A DNA stretch of 64,000 nucleotides from the NCBI RefSeq assembly GCF_002443255.2, contig NW_019211454.1, positions 61,794,823 through 61,858,822 of the forward strand. The letters are read 5' to 3'. This DNA is from Varroa destructor (Eukaryota; Arthropoda; Arachnida; Mesostigmata; Varroidae). Below the pieces are notes generated by a model. That model saw nothing but the letters and a program-made list of their open reading frames with translations, did not search any database and had not been told where the DNA came from. Each line of letters starts with the position of its first letter. The stretch's first letter is position 1. Position numbers and translations under genes: made by a program. This document shows, piece after piece, positions 37,879 to 49,447 of this stretch.

Positions 37879-38971
37879 TTATACCCCGAGTTCTTTAACC
37901 GCGGGTAGCATGGGAAAGCTTCTAATAACCCTTTTTGTCGATGAGTTTCGGATCAGCTTCAGTAGTAGTACTCCAGACCTCTCTAGTAATATATCAAAGC
38001 TGCTTACGTTCCCCGTTCGTCTAATTAATACTAGATTGTAAAATCGCGCTACAGATAACGCGAGCTGAATATCTACAAGACAGTCATAGGTAAATATAGA
38101 ACTGAAAAACGAAAGCACCTCGCCAACAATTGTACAATGGACTCATTTATGCTGCTATAATCGGAGGCCGGGATCTCCATGAAATTAAAGTTGCTAAGCT
38201 TCGTAAACTTTTCAGCTGCTTCTGTTACATAGTCCTGCCCCATGAACATAAGTAAAAAGTATTAGAAAGCACTTTATTATTAGCGCTTACAAAGTCAATG
38301 GATTCAACGAAGAGATCAGGTACATCACATTCGAGCGAGGCACTACTCATGCTATTGGATTAAGTTGTTCAAGTGCTAGGATAAGCACATATAAATTACT
38401 CATTAGAGTATGCTATACAACTACAAGAACACATATTCGTAGAAATATGCTACAGGCCACTGCGTTCATGATCCTGCTTAAAATCAACGTAGAGTTGTTG
38501 GCTTGCGTAGATCGGTAGAGATGTCGGGAACTCATAAACAATCATAATTCTTAGCCTTCACTTCGCTACGGTTGACCTTAGGCAATTATAAACCTCTGCC
38601 AATGGTCTTCTGCACTCGATTCTTTGTTCCTTAAAGGCCATATACAATTGCCTGCAGCCAATAAGCATCACTATAGTATACTGATGTGTACAATCGCGGA
38701 TTCGTTTAGACGTCCTGCAGCTTTATCATACGACGTGTGCTTTGTTATATCACAAACAATTATCACAGCTGACTCTCCTTCACAGGATAGCGACACAAAC
38801 TGGAGCTGGCAGAAACGTTTGTTATGCCCAGTGACCATATTTGAGACGACTCTCTTTAGTGAAATTAACTTACTTTTTACCGATCGAATTTGACGATAGT
38901 CGTCAACCTCATGGGATTTACCAAATCTCTCATAAAGTTTTTGTCAACTTCCGGGCCGTCAATAAATAGTG
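37879..38971 (-). pseudogene. Rab11-like copy P2, frameshifted
   Basis: Right after an acceptor (CTGTTACAG, exon from 38971) the frame reads LFIDGPEVDKNFM, in register with the Rab11 P-loop, then stops at 38877. A second frame carries VIIVCDITKHTSYDK against Rab11 [14 protein letters not shown] and ends at 38671. A third frame carries TIVMLIGCRQL against [12 protein letters not shown]. The spacing is one base short, so this is a true frameshift. A separate open exon at 38119-38234, the same 116 nt as Rab11 exon 3, reads TEAAEKFTKLSNFNFMEIPA against [21 protein letters not shown] last exon from 38072 (DIQLALSV) has a 64-codon open tail. The G1, G3 and G4 residues are lost. Most likely a recent pseudogene. 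Unrecognised exon structure is the alternative. Confidence 0.75.
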
Positions 38972-41072
38972 CTGTAACAGGAGTAAATTCAAAGAATTTC
39001 ACAAGGGATAATGAGAACAAAGGGACAGTTTTCAAGTTGATATGTGTCGTACATTATTTTCTTGTTTTGTGAAGACATCTAAACGGATCTTGAAGAATCA
39101 TTCCTTGTCTTTGGTGCTGCCACCAATCAACAAGTCATGGTGACTAATATTGCGCATGTAACCGATACTATAGGAAACTAGAAAGCTGCCCATAGAGAAA
39201 CGCCTTTGTACCCTTCAGAAATCGCTCTTGTCTGTACCTCAGTCTACATTTTGTAAAAACTACAACACATACGGTACGTTAATTGCACCGTTTATTATCG
39301 CCGCTTGTACCGCCATATTTTAATTTAAGCCTTTCTTTGTATACAATTGATAATTTATGAATTAATGTAGAATTTGACTACTGTTTAGTATATATATATA
39401 TAAGCCTAGTGTATAATAAGTTACCTTTGAAGTAATAAGTGCAGTCATCATTTCCGTAATCATTGTCTATTTTTGCGTTCAAATTTAGTCGACATCCTCT
39501 TAACATTATCCCTTCGCTGTCAATCAAATTAAGTAGAAATCAAGTAAGAACGAAATGCGTAAAAAACGTTTCGGGTTTAATGTTCACTGCTTTAAATTAA
39601 ACATTAATTGAAACGGCCTAAACTGTACATGTTGTCAATAATAACGTGATCCAAAAAAACGTGATCACAAAAACACGTATTAATCTTAACGTCATTTACA
39701 TATTCGTAGTAGTAATGAATGGATTCGGATATCGGTTTGCCGTATTTTTATTTATTAGCTATAACACTTATCTAATTACAATTCCATTAAAAATTTATTA
39801 GTATCGACTCTGTACCCTTTCTCACGATCAGATTGTTATTTCCAAAATATGACATAGAAAGATTATAGCATTGACCTAACCTTAAGAGCTGCTAATCTTT
39901 GGGGCACGTAATAGTTTGAGTAGGAACACAGACATAAACGCACTTTGTTTCGTGCTGGGGGCCAGTCATTTTATGGAATGTGGAACGGTGGTGCCGGACA
40001 TAAAGCTCGATTTATGGTACTAATATTATTCATATTATACATATATATATATACATAATATATATATTGTTATTATTAACACTATGGTACCGGGGAGCTC
40101 TTTATGGCCATTTGATTCCATTCCTATCTTCTTGCTGCTCACATTCACTTCCTTATCTTTACTGTTCCGGTGAATCATAACAGACGCCTACCGCAAACAG
40201 AAAAAACAGCACGGTTCGGTTTTGATACAAGGCGTTTATGACCAATTAGGGCTGATCTGTACTCTACGGAGGTCTACAGAATCTGCACTTGTGTGTGGGT
40301 TGATTTCCTTCGTGGTTTTCACTGGGATGAACCGCCCGTAGTGACGAAAACTATGCACGATTAACTAAATCAGTCGTCATGTCAGTATTCGTGGCCTGGG
40401 TTTTTCAGTTACCAAATGTTAAACCACTTACCAAGGCTGGTGTTTTGAAAAACAGACAAGCGACATCCTTCTATTATTCCTCTGACTTCTATTTGTTGTT
40501 CCCGTAAGCTGGAGTCCGTAGGATATGCTCGAGTTGTACGTTAAATAAATAAGTGTTTCACGTTCGATGCTGCCGTTAAACACTGCCTCGGACGGGACGG
40601 CTGGTTACTAGTGTGAAACGGATTATCTATGTCTTGTACTGTCGAAAACTTTTCCCACGGCGTGGAGTACGCGGTAGCGCCAGAGACTAGGATCTGGAGG
40701 AGCTCTAGTTCTAATCTGGTTGAGTGCATGCAGATTGATGCAATATTGTTCTTGTAACTAATGTAGATTAATAAACGTTTCTTTTTTTTAATAAATATAT
40801 GGCCCCTACACCATATCGAGAACGCAGATTGACAACTATTGCTTGACTAAATGATCACTTTTTATTTGCTTTGAGCCAATAACGCTTTCTGAACTCGCTT
40901 ACAGGGCTACCTTAAGTGACCTATTGGATAGGTCATTTTCTCACCTTTAGCGAGATGAAGCGCAGAAATTTAAGTGGATATTGAATCCAGCACAGCAAAA
41001 ATTTTTCTGGAGCACTTTTTAAAGCAGAAGCCGAAAACTGAGATTACCTTTGACCTGCAAAAAAGAATAACA
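38972..41072. other. Gap between copies P2 and P3
   Basis: AT-rich, with a (TA)n stretch near 40040-40070. No convincing exon was seen. Confidence 0.4.
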
Positions 41073-41267
41073 TCATATGCCTAGAATAAGCACGGCGTCT
41101 AGCCTTTGAGCACAACCCATTTCAAAATGCATGCCGCGAATGAGTTGTTCGTAAATACAATCAAGTCCGATGGTGCCAATTATTTTACTAAAATATTGCT
41201 CCGCTTCAATAAGTAACTGAAAGTGACAGGATTTCCCGCGGCAGCTTTGACAGTCGCTGCATATCAT
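41073..41267 (-). pseudogene. Possible Rab11-like copy P3 with a surviving GKS
   Basis: The minus-strand frame reads CQSCRGKSCHF and, 24 residues on, KIIGTIGLDC, against Rab11 GVGKSNLL and KSTIGVEF spaced 23 residues apart. EMGCAQRLDA then falls near [10 protein letters not shown], and the frame stops at 41073. The P-loop Lys-Ser and the TIG of switch I would be conserved. No splice acceptor of good quality precedes it and later exons were not identified, so this may be chance. Confidence 0.3.
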
Positions 41268-42098
41268 CGGCTCGCCGGAAGATTGCGCTTTTTAAATATG
41301 GCCATAGGTTATTAGACCTATCTTAAAAAAGGTTCTGAGCTACAAATACAAGCTCCAAATATTTGTCGTTTAATACTGTTGATAAACACATAGAAGGCTG
41401 TCACTGTGGACCAATGAATGCATGTACGTTTGAATCAGACGTTATAAGTTCCGGATATGCAGTCTATCAAAAACGATAGCCTACCGACTTTGTCCTGGCT
41501 TCTGCATAGAACTGTGGAGGTTTTCATGCGGGACAATCGGTCCCAGTCAATTCGCTGAGTTCAGGCGCTGTGATTTTTATCTACCAGAGCTGTCTGGGTT
41601 TTTTAGATGAATGGCTATAATATTAACACTCTGACCTGCATCGGGACGACTTGATTATCCTTATTCATCTCAACTTATGCTTAAGCGTCACGTTACTGCT
41701 TGTAAAGCCAATTATGAGCAATATGCGTTATGTCCATCAACTTAATCGCGTTTTGGCAAACGCTGGGTGACACTGCATGACCTTGGATTTGAGTTTATAC
41801 CTATATGTATACACCCACTATGGTGAGTTGTACTTCTTGTAATTTCTTCTGTTTTATATATATATATAGCCCCTAGAATGTTCATCTCATGCAATTCAGT
41901 GTTATTACTTTTATTAAATGTAATTTGCTTTTAATTTGGCATTAAAATTTATCTTTGGGATAGGTGAAAAAAGAAAAACATTTTTCCTTCAGTACATAAA
42001 GTACAGTAAAATATTCAGCTGTCCCACATATAGCCACGCCTTTCTAAATCTGGTTGAAGAAAGGATCTATTAGCACAGATAGAACGAATTGTCTGATT

Positions 42099-42358
42099 CT
42101 ATTCTGGAATTTTATGTACACATTGAAAAGGTTGGCCAATGAAACACCATAAATGAGAGTAAGAATGTTTGAAGTGAAAGAATGCCTTGAAGATGTTTGA
42201 ATTTTTATTTCTACGCTTTTTATATTTATTCTTTTTCTGTATTGAACGTCGATACGGGATAATATCTATCTCCCTGTGCAAGTGAAGGACGGAAAAAAGC
42301 GAAATGTTTCTACATTCGATTTCGTAATTTAACAGCCTAAAAAGTTTTATTAAAATAA
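42099..42358 (-). pseudogene. Rab11-like copy P10, exon 2 relic
   Basis: The minus strand has an acceptor (GGTATAG) followed by TT ATT TTA ATA, the same position and phase as the start of Rab11 exon 2 (TT GTC CTT ATT). The frame stays open for 86 codons. Over the first 41 residues it aligns without gaps to Rab11 from VVLI to RSIQ, with about 10 identities including the closing RSIQ. No GKS, DTAG or other catalytic residue survives. Lysine and asparagine runs suggest AT-driven decay. Alternative: chance similarity in an AT-rich frame. Confidence 0.45.
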
Positions 42359-42826
42359 CTATACCAAAAACGTTATTCAAATAAAAAACAGAGAAAAATA
42401 CTATAGTACATTATAAGAAAATACCTCGGTATCTGCATATAAAAGGCTGCGACTCGTACTGGTATGAAAAATAAATTAGGTCCATGAAAATCTTAGTATA
42501 AAAGTAATAATATAGGGCGTACCAGCAGTTGACCTTAGCTATTGTCCTCTTTAGGGAACATCTGAAACTGCAACGACACACAAATGCTGTATATACAAAA
42601 GAAGTGTTTCGAGTGTTATGCTGTTGTTAAGTGTTACTTTGAAGGGCCGGTCCCCAGCAGGATACTAAATGTATATAAGCTCGGTTTCTAAATTAAGCAT
42701 TAAGTTCAGTGGGCAAGCACATTACCACTTTGTCGTCGTAATCATAGAAATACTAATCTATGCAATTCTTTTAGGTTATTTATCGTTAAACGACTGGCCT
42801 CAGTGATAAAAAGCTTTTTAGAAAGT

Positions 42827-42841
42827 CCCCCCCCCCCCCCC
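42827..42841. repeat. Poly-C tract
   Basis: Fifteen C in a row within an AT-rich stretch, unusual for its surroundings. Confidence 0.95.
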
Positions 42842-43384
42842 AAGTACTGTTTACCACTTTTACTAAACTATAATTTAGCATGCATAATCTATTAATGGAA
42901 AAATAAAATGAGGTAGATTCCTAAATAATTTTAACATAGAAGCTTCCTTTATATTTAAGCAGAAAAAGCATTTAAAAACAATATTTAAGCAGAAATGTAA
43001 AAAAAAGGTTTTTGTATGTTCTTGGTATTAATAATGTAAGAATATTTAACTTTTATTATCATCAAACAAATCATGAGATTCTTTGTTCTATAAAATTCTC
43101 TAAAGAAAACACAAGAAAATGCCAGCTTGTAAAGCGAACGTCAATGACAATTTTTTGTTTTTAACAGTTAGACTCAAATTACTAGCGATATTTATAAACG
43201 TTTGCAAGCTTTTCTGCTTTGTAAGGGTTAACTTCCCGATGGTAGCTTTTTTGTCACAAAATGAACTCTTCAGACGTGAACTATAATAAGACCTGTATAT
43301 TAGAAATTACATTCGAAAGCAATGTATTACACACATTATTGAGAATATCATCCCTTTCTTCTATTAAAGCCCCTTACAACATCA

Positions 43385-43402
43385 CAGGTTCGACTTCCGG
43401 AT
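43385..43402 (+). repeat. Isolated box-B-like motif
   Basis: AGGTTCGACTTCCGG fits the polymerase III box B consensus, but no clear box A lies at the right distance upstream. It could be the remnant of a SINE or chance. Confidence 0.2.
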
Positions 43403-44129
43403 AACTTTGCACCATATTGATCAACTACCTTCAGAAATAGTCTATCTTAAACGGACGCTCAAGTTTTATCTTAAAACACGACAAATGAGACTGCGTTGTG
43501 TCATGCCATGAATATGCCAGTTGCTTTTGAAAGCTGAATGGTTTATGTTTTGTAATATCATCAAAATTTGATTTGTTTGCTTGGTTGGGATATTATTATT
43601 CATTCAAACAATGGTACTTCTATTATCTCTATTATATCTTTATATTATATATATTATATCTATTTCCTCTATTATATCTTCTAGACTTTGAGCCTACTTA
43701 GAGTATTTAGCTTGGTCGAGATTTTATGAAAATATCTCCCGGCGATAGGATTGTATGAGTCAACAATGGATCGGATTAGGTCAAAAAAAGAAAAAGATGG
43801 TACATTTCTCCGATGTTTGATTTACATAAAAAAAAGACCTGGGTCTTTACATATAAACACGTGAAAAGAACACTTATATAGAGCAGCTGGCGATCCACGT
43901 TATTGGTTCAATCTACAAGGCTCAACTTGTGTGAAATTAACTAACATCTGGTCTACTTACTTCTGCCTTTCGAGTCTTTTTAGATACTGTTTACAACGAA
44001 TGCAGTGCGATGTACATGCTCGACTTGATAGCCACGCTACCTACAAATGTATGTCGTCTCCGCACTATTGCCAATACTATACTACTTATCTAATCTATAA
44101 ACGTATTGTCTATGCTATATAGAGACCCA

Positions 44130-44160
44130 GCGTTCGATTGTCACGCCCACGCTGTAGCAG
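44130..44160 (+). repeat. Isolated box-B-like motif
   Basis: CAGCGTTCGATTGTCACGCC resembles box B plus the start of a SINE tail. It is flanked by the short inverted pair CAGCG and CGCTG. No convincing box A. Possible SINE fragment. Confidence 0.2.
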
Positions 44161-44499
44161 ACGAAAGCGCTGCTCCCGATATAAATTCTAAGCACAGGCA
44201 TTAATCAACAAATTGAAATAATGAATTGAAAAGGACAAAGAACGAAAAAAGAATGATTAAGAACCAAATTTATGAAGTGTGGCCTCACGTGTGTTAGTAA
44301 AATAGTGAGGTACGTTAGTATCCACATGACTAGACAGATCGTTATCCAATATAGGTTTTACTTGAACATATCTTCCGAAATAATCGATCATGACGTTATG
44401 TATACAATGGACACAATCGTACGTTCCAAAGACAGGCGAAGGTTAAATCTAAAAAAAAAAATGGAAGAGCTTAAACGTAATGAACTTAAATATATTGAA

Positions 44500-45180
44500 T
44501 AAAAAGAAAAACAGAATTATGATATTTGCGCAAAAATGTCTTACAAGATAATTTAAGGTTTAGAGATTTTGCATTTAATTTCGTAAGGATGAAAAAATCC
44601 TTTATTTAATTATTACTCATTACTAAATAAAGTACTCAATTTCGCATTCTTATTCAAGATTGCGAATTGTAAGCTGTTAACTTATATATGATGATTTATT
44701 TAATTTAATGTTTTATTTTTATCATGAAGATAATAAATTATATTACATATCTATTGTTAAGTTACTGATAATTTAAGAATATTACACTTTTTTCCAAGGC
44801 TTTTTGTATAAGCTATACAAATATAATAAAGAGAAGATAAAAATAAAAAAATGAAACGTTTATTCGATTTTTAATTAAGTAAAATTGGAATAGATTTGTC
44901 AGTAAATTAAATTCTTATATTATTCTATATTCTTACTGAAAAATTTAGAATATATATATATATATATGTTTATTATTTATGAGAAAAATTATATTTTTCT
45001 TAAGAAATTGTAGAAGTAAAAATAATTCCTTTCTAGCATTGAATTTATTTAATCAAAATAAGTAATATAATAAGGATATAAATGAAATATTTATATTAAT
45101 ATTTTAATTATAATTAATTATATAATTAATTAATATTATATTAATTATATTATATAATTAATTAATATTTAATTTTAAAC
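44500..45180. other. Extremely AT-rich block
   Basis: About 680 bases made almost only of A and T, including a (TA)n run near 44950 and an imperfect palindromic AATTAATTA region at 45100-45170. No gene is seen. A low-melting block of this kind separates copies P10 and P5. Confidence 0.7.
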
Positions 45181-45679
45181 AATTGAGTTGTGTATTTAAA
45201 ATAAATATTTAGCTTAGAAAACAAGCTAAGAAAACAACTAATTTACTCAAAAAGAAAGGGAAAAATTAGGATTTTAACTTCATAGAAGTTTTTTGCGCTG
45301 AATTTATTTTCTGTTTTTGAAATATAAAATACTAGTCCTAAGCTATACAGGATAGTTAATATGGTACTAGGGAAAATAATGACTCTTAGAATACAGAAAT
45401 CAAATTGCTTGTGAATTCAGAGGAATTTTCACATGACTGCCGTTGAGTGTATGCTGTTTATATTTAAATAATCTAAGGATTATACAAATGCTAGTTAACA
45501 AAATTTATTGATGTGGGTATGGAGTGATTTAAAAAGATGAACAAGGGAGAAGTGAGTAAGAATAGTAATGTCATAAATATTTATTATTGGGGAGGAAATA
45601 GGTAAAATCGCTAAGGATTCGCACCATGTTTGGGAGCAGAGTTAAATTTCAATGAGGGAAAGCTATCAGATTCATCAGG

Positions 45680-46180
45680 CTAAAAATGCTTGAAAACATG
45701 GTTCCTAGGTATACTAAACATCTGGACATTGTGTACCTCCTCAGCACATTTTAGCAAAACGTGAGCAAATATTAGATATAATATTAGAGCAAATAAAACA
45801 TTAGGCGCCAATAAAAATGAGCCAAATAAGATACTATGGCTGTGTGTGTTTGATGTTAAAAACATCAAGACGTTGCATGCTTACCTCAAATGTACTCTTT
45901 GTTGATGGTATGATCGATTTTATCGCTTAATCCAAATTGGGTTGATATCTAAGTCGAATGTGATTATGCACTTATCAAACTATTTTAGACGTTCCATGCT
46001 TTTTGATGGAAAACGTCCGAATGTCCACCCGCTATCCGGAAACAATCAACGGGACTTCCTTAAGAAAACGAATTTTAATAAAAACAGCGGTTCAAAATTT
46101 ACCTGGGTATTTATGTCTGAATCTTAGCATACGATGCTTGATAAAATAGGTCGTCGGAAAGGTCTACAAACAACTTACCA
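45680..46180 (-). pseudogene. Possible Rab11-like copy P5
   Basis: A donor like that of Rab11 exon 1 (TTTG|GTAAGT, exon end 46179) is followed by LFLLKFVFLRKSR, which puts KS at the P-loop position, then by stops. About 20 residues later TFGRFPSKS faces Rab11 EFNLESKS. A donor GAG|GTAAGC (exon end 45885) and an acceptor CACACACAG (exon from 45839) enclose 45 bases. The next frame reads HSILFGSFLLAPNVLF, like the P4 and P1 segments HGGILFCLTLS and HGALFLFNV, and runs open to 45680. This extra intron matches the P1 intron before SHTRPHGALF. Confidence 0.4.
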
Positions 46181-46290
46181 AATCTTATTTGATTTCTGCG
46201 TAAAACAGGTTAGTTAAGTGCAACTATTGGGCAATGAGTAACGTATAATAAGCAAATAATAGGGGCAACTATTATCAGCACTTCTATAAC

Positions 46291-46310
46291 GGAATGAATG
46301 AATGAATGAA
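46291..46310. repeat. (GAAT)n microsatellite
   Basis: Four to five GAAT units. Confidence 0.85.
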
Positions 46311-46719
46311 AACATGTCGAATTGGAAAATATGCAGAGATATTGTAACAAATACTTCTCATCGAAACCTAGCATGGTTTAAACAGAGTCTCAGCATTTTA
46401 GAGTCAAAAAATTGAAAAGTTGATGCGTCGAAACTGTCACTTAGCGGCTTTTTCAAAATGATATATCAAGTTTAGTGCTTAAAGGTTAAGTCAAAGTAGC
46501 CTATAGGCCAGGTTCTAATTTACCAATATGGAAATACTGGTAAAAACATGCATTCGTGCACCACCCTTTAAACCTCTAGCTTTGCAGCGTAAATGATGTA
46601 AGTCATGTACGTTAAAATGACGTCCTATCTAAGATAAGATAGCCTATGATGTTCGTAATAGCTACACCTTTCGCATATATACAATATTTAATAGTTGGGT
46701 TTGTCAAGGAGCTTTTTCA

Positions 46720-47450
46720 GACAACTCCAGAATGTCTCGGATAATGCCTCTCTGTAGTGATGAAAAGAATCAAGCTAGCTTTGGTAATTATCGACCCGTG
46801 ATTCTCACGAGCTTTAGGCAAAAAAATGTTCGCCTTCCGTGCCGAAAACTCCGATTTTAAGGTACTGGCAGGCAGGGCGACTATTTTCGCAAGTACCCAA
46901 CATAAATTCCGTCAGTCCATGTCGCCAAAGTTATTGTCATTATGCTGCGAGCTATGACTTGTTTCAGTTTAGGATCCAGTTAATAATACTTTCTGACCTC
47001 AAGACGCGCGACAGTTCGTACAAAATATTTTGGTTTAATCCCTGTAATAAAACAATGTAAGCATAAGAAGACAGCGTTACGATGTTAGCAGATATATCCT
47101 AAGCATTTTTGTTGCGTTCTCTTCCCTCCATTTTATATATTCACTTTATTTTGAAGCTTTGTGGGCGATGGTTTTTTTTCACTATTGGGCAGTCTCGTCT
47201 ACAGATGATACGTTCCGGCTAAGCCGAGCAAACAAAGACGGGAAAAGTTGTAATCAAATCACGTATAAGGCAGCAACGGTAGTTACATGTTTTTCTTGCG
47301 GGTTTTTGACTTTTATGGCCTGTTTAAGAACTGGGCTAAACACCATCTGCAAACGGCTGCTTAGAGAGCTTCCGGCTGGTTATATGATTAATACGTCAGT
47401 CAACCTCGGACGCAGTAGAAACCCTAGACATAACAGTACGTAAGATTTAA
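46720..47450 (+). mobile_element. LINE reverse-transcriptase remnant
   Basis: Plus-strand frames, broken by stops and shifts, show RT landmarks in order. NYRPVILTSF (from about 46779) faces the NYRPISL motif. QHKFRQSMSPKLLSL faces the QHGFR block. SSTDDTFRLSRANKD (from about 47189) faces the YADDT-LLS catalytic box. LGRSRNPRHN near 47420 resembles the segment that follows it. The distance from NYRP to the DD pair, about 138 codons, is normal for a non-LTR retrotransposon. Dead copy. Clade not determined. Confidence 0.55.
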
Positions 47451-48580
47451 TTATTCCTAGAAGTAAAATCTCATTTGCCTTGAATGGCCTTAAAGAGGCA
47501 AGTGTGTTAGTTGGGAATTCAAACAATCTTGATAAATTTTAATGGCCAAAGGCTATTACATCAAGCTATGAATTCAATCAGTGAATGAGACACACTAAGG
47601 AGGGGAAGTCTAGTGCGTTGTCCTATATAATTAACAAAGCGTACCTTTCAAATAAGGTTTTCAATGTGAATTTTTATCGTCAGGCCAAGCTTTTCTCCCA
47701 AAAAAATCTATTTTTGGAGCCCGTATGTAATTTTCACTTGGTTTATATGTCGTTCGAGCATAAATTCGAAAACTTGCCACGCATCTCTTTCGTATAAAGC
47801 GTATCACCCATGTAGCGTACGCGTATTATTCAAGGGTGATAAATAATTTACGCAATGCTTCCTAGCAATGAACGTACGTAAAGCATTTATGCAACATCCA
47901 GAGAATGTTGTATGCGTACGCATCGAGAAATGGTAAGCTTATTATGATAAGCTTTGGTTATTTTCATTGTAGTTATAATTGACCTACAGACGTACCACAG
48001 CTTGGTAAATACAGACGTTATTACGTCCAAGATATTCAACAACATTCACCTTTTGATGATTGAAAGTTGGATTGTGAAATGATCACGGAATGGGGCCAAT
48101 GCCATCACGCAATTCATAGGATCTTTGGTTACTCTTGACTTCTTTTGGATTGCCCGTTAGCGTCTTCTTCGCTAATTATTCAATTGGTATCCAAAAAGGG
48201 AAGTTGTAAGTATTTGAATGTTGAATTTGAGAATTTATAGAATCGGGATTCAGTTCAATATTACGAGGGCGAGAAATTGAAATAGCGATTGCTTAATGCC
48301 ATTTCAGCTGCTCATTATTATACAGGAGGTAAACAAACAAAGTTATTAATATTTTCGGTAGACAAATCGAGTATACCCCTTTGGAGTTGTGCCACATTGT
48401 AATACTACGCGACTAACTTTAGGCGTATAGGTATTATTAAATGTTTTAATTGACACAAAACAAACATCGTAGATGAGAGTGAATATGACAGAGACAGGGT
48501 GTGCCAAAGTCCTTTACGGTTTGTCCACACAATAGGCGAACGGACTGGGTTGGTTTTGCTACATGCTGAGTGTTTCCAGC

Positions 48581-49063
48581 TTATGTGGGGAATACAATGG
48601 CAATCGAATGACTTGTCAAGCCGCTGACATAACAACAACCGAGTACCAACATTTTCAGTGACAAGTTGAGCCCTGTCGCGACCGTTGCACGAGAATTGTC
48701 TATGTGCTCCTGGATCGTTCCTTGTTTATTCAAGTAGACTCCACATAAGCCCAAAGCAAGTAACGCGGCGATAGTTTTTAAAAATATATTGACCGGCAGA
48801 GAGAGTGTCAAGCAGAATAAAATTCCTCCGTGAGCTATATGGCTATCAATTGTGTATTGCTGGAATTCATGTATCCATTGCGAACTACAGATTTTCGCAA
48901 TCTGTTCATCAGTCGCATAATTTACACTTAGAATTTTTTCGCCCATCTAATAAACCCTTATCACGGATTCTACAAAAAATCCCTTATGTTGATTTCTCGT
49001 CGTGTCCTGTAAAATAAAAAGGGTAAAATGCTGAATCGTATACTCAGCAACGAACTCGGCCAT
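48581..49063 (-). pseudogene. Rab11-like copy P4, one in-frame stop, first intron absent
   Basis: A single minus-strand frame of 161 codons starts MAEFVAEYTIQHF against Rab11 MARTEDEYDYLF and runs straight into LFILQD where Rab11 has VLIGD. Intron 1 is therefore missing or retained as coding sequence. After one in-frame TAG (48947-48949) the frame continues with EKILSVNYATDEQI against [15 protein letters not shown]. It then reads HGGILFCLTLS, which matches HGALFLFNV of P1, and MLVLG against MLVGN. P-loop lysine, DTAG and NKxD are all gone. The frame ends at 48581 without a recognisable ETSA exon. One stop in an otherwise open frame suggests fairly recent loss. Confidence 0.55.
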
Positions 49064-49424
49064 GATCTTATGAACGGTAAGTGTTGTCATTGGAAGTTAC
49101 CACAACAATGAATACTCGATATAATTTTTTTGCTAGTAACATCAGGGCAACTTTATTCTTATCCATCACTGTCTTGTTAGATTCTTTTTTCTCCTTCGGT
49201 TCTTCACGTATACACTATCTGCGGCATAAACCATCACCCGGAGGCAACTGCCGCCATAAAACATTGTTTGCTGAAACACTCACTACCCACCAAATCGTTC
49301 CTCTCATCGCTCGTACATCTTCACGATTTATGGTAATCATCATCATCTCCATTCCCTTTTCATCATCTCGTTCATCTCCTTACATGCTTATTATTGTTAT
49401 TAATAATAATATTATTCTTGTCGT

Positions 49425-49447
49425 CTTTATTATTATTATTATTATTG
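49425..49447. repeat. (ATT)n microsatellite
   Basis: About seven ATT units within a longer pyrimidine- and ATT-rich stretch (49320-49480). A plus-strand frame is open there only because of low complexity. Confidence 0.85.
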
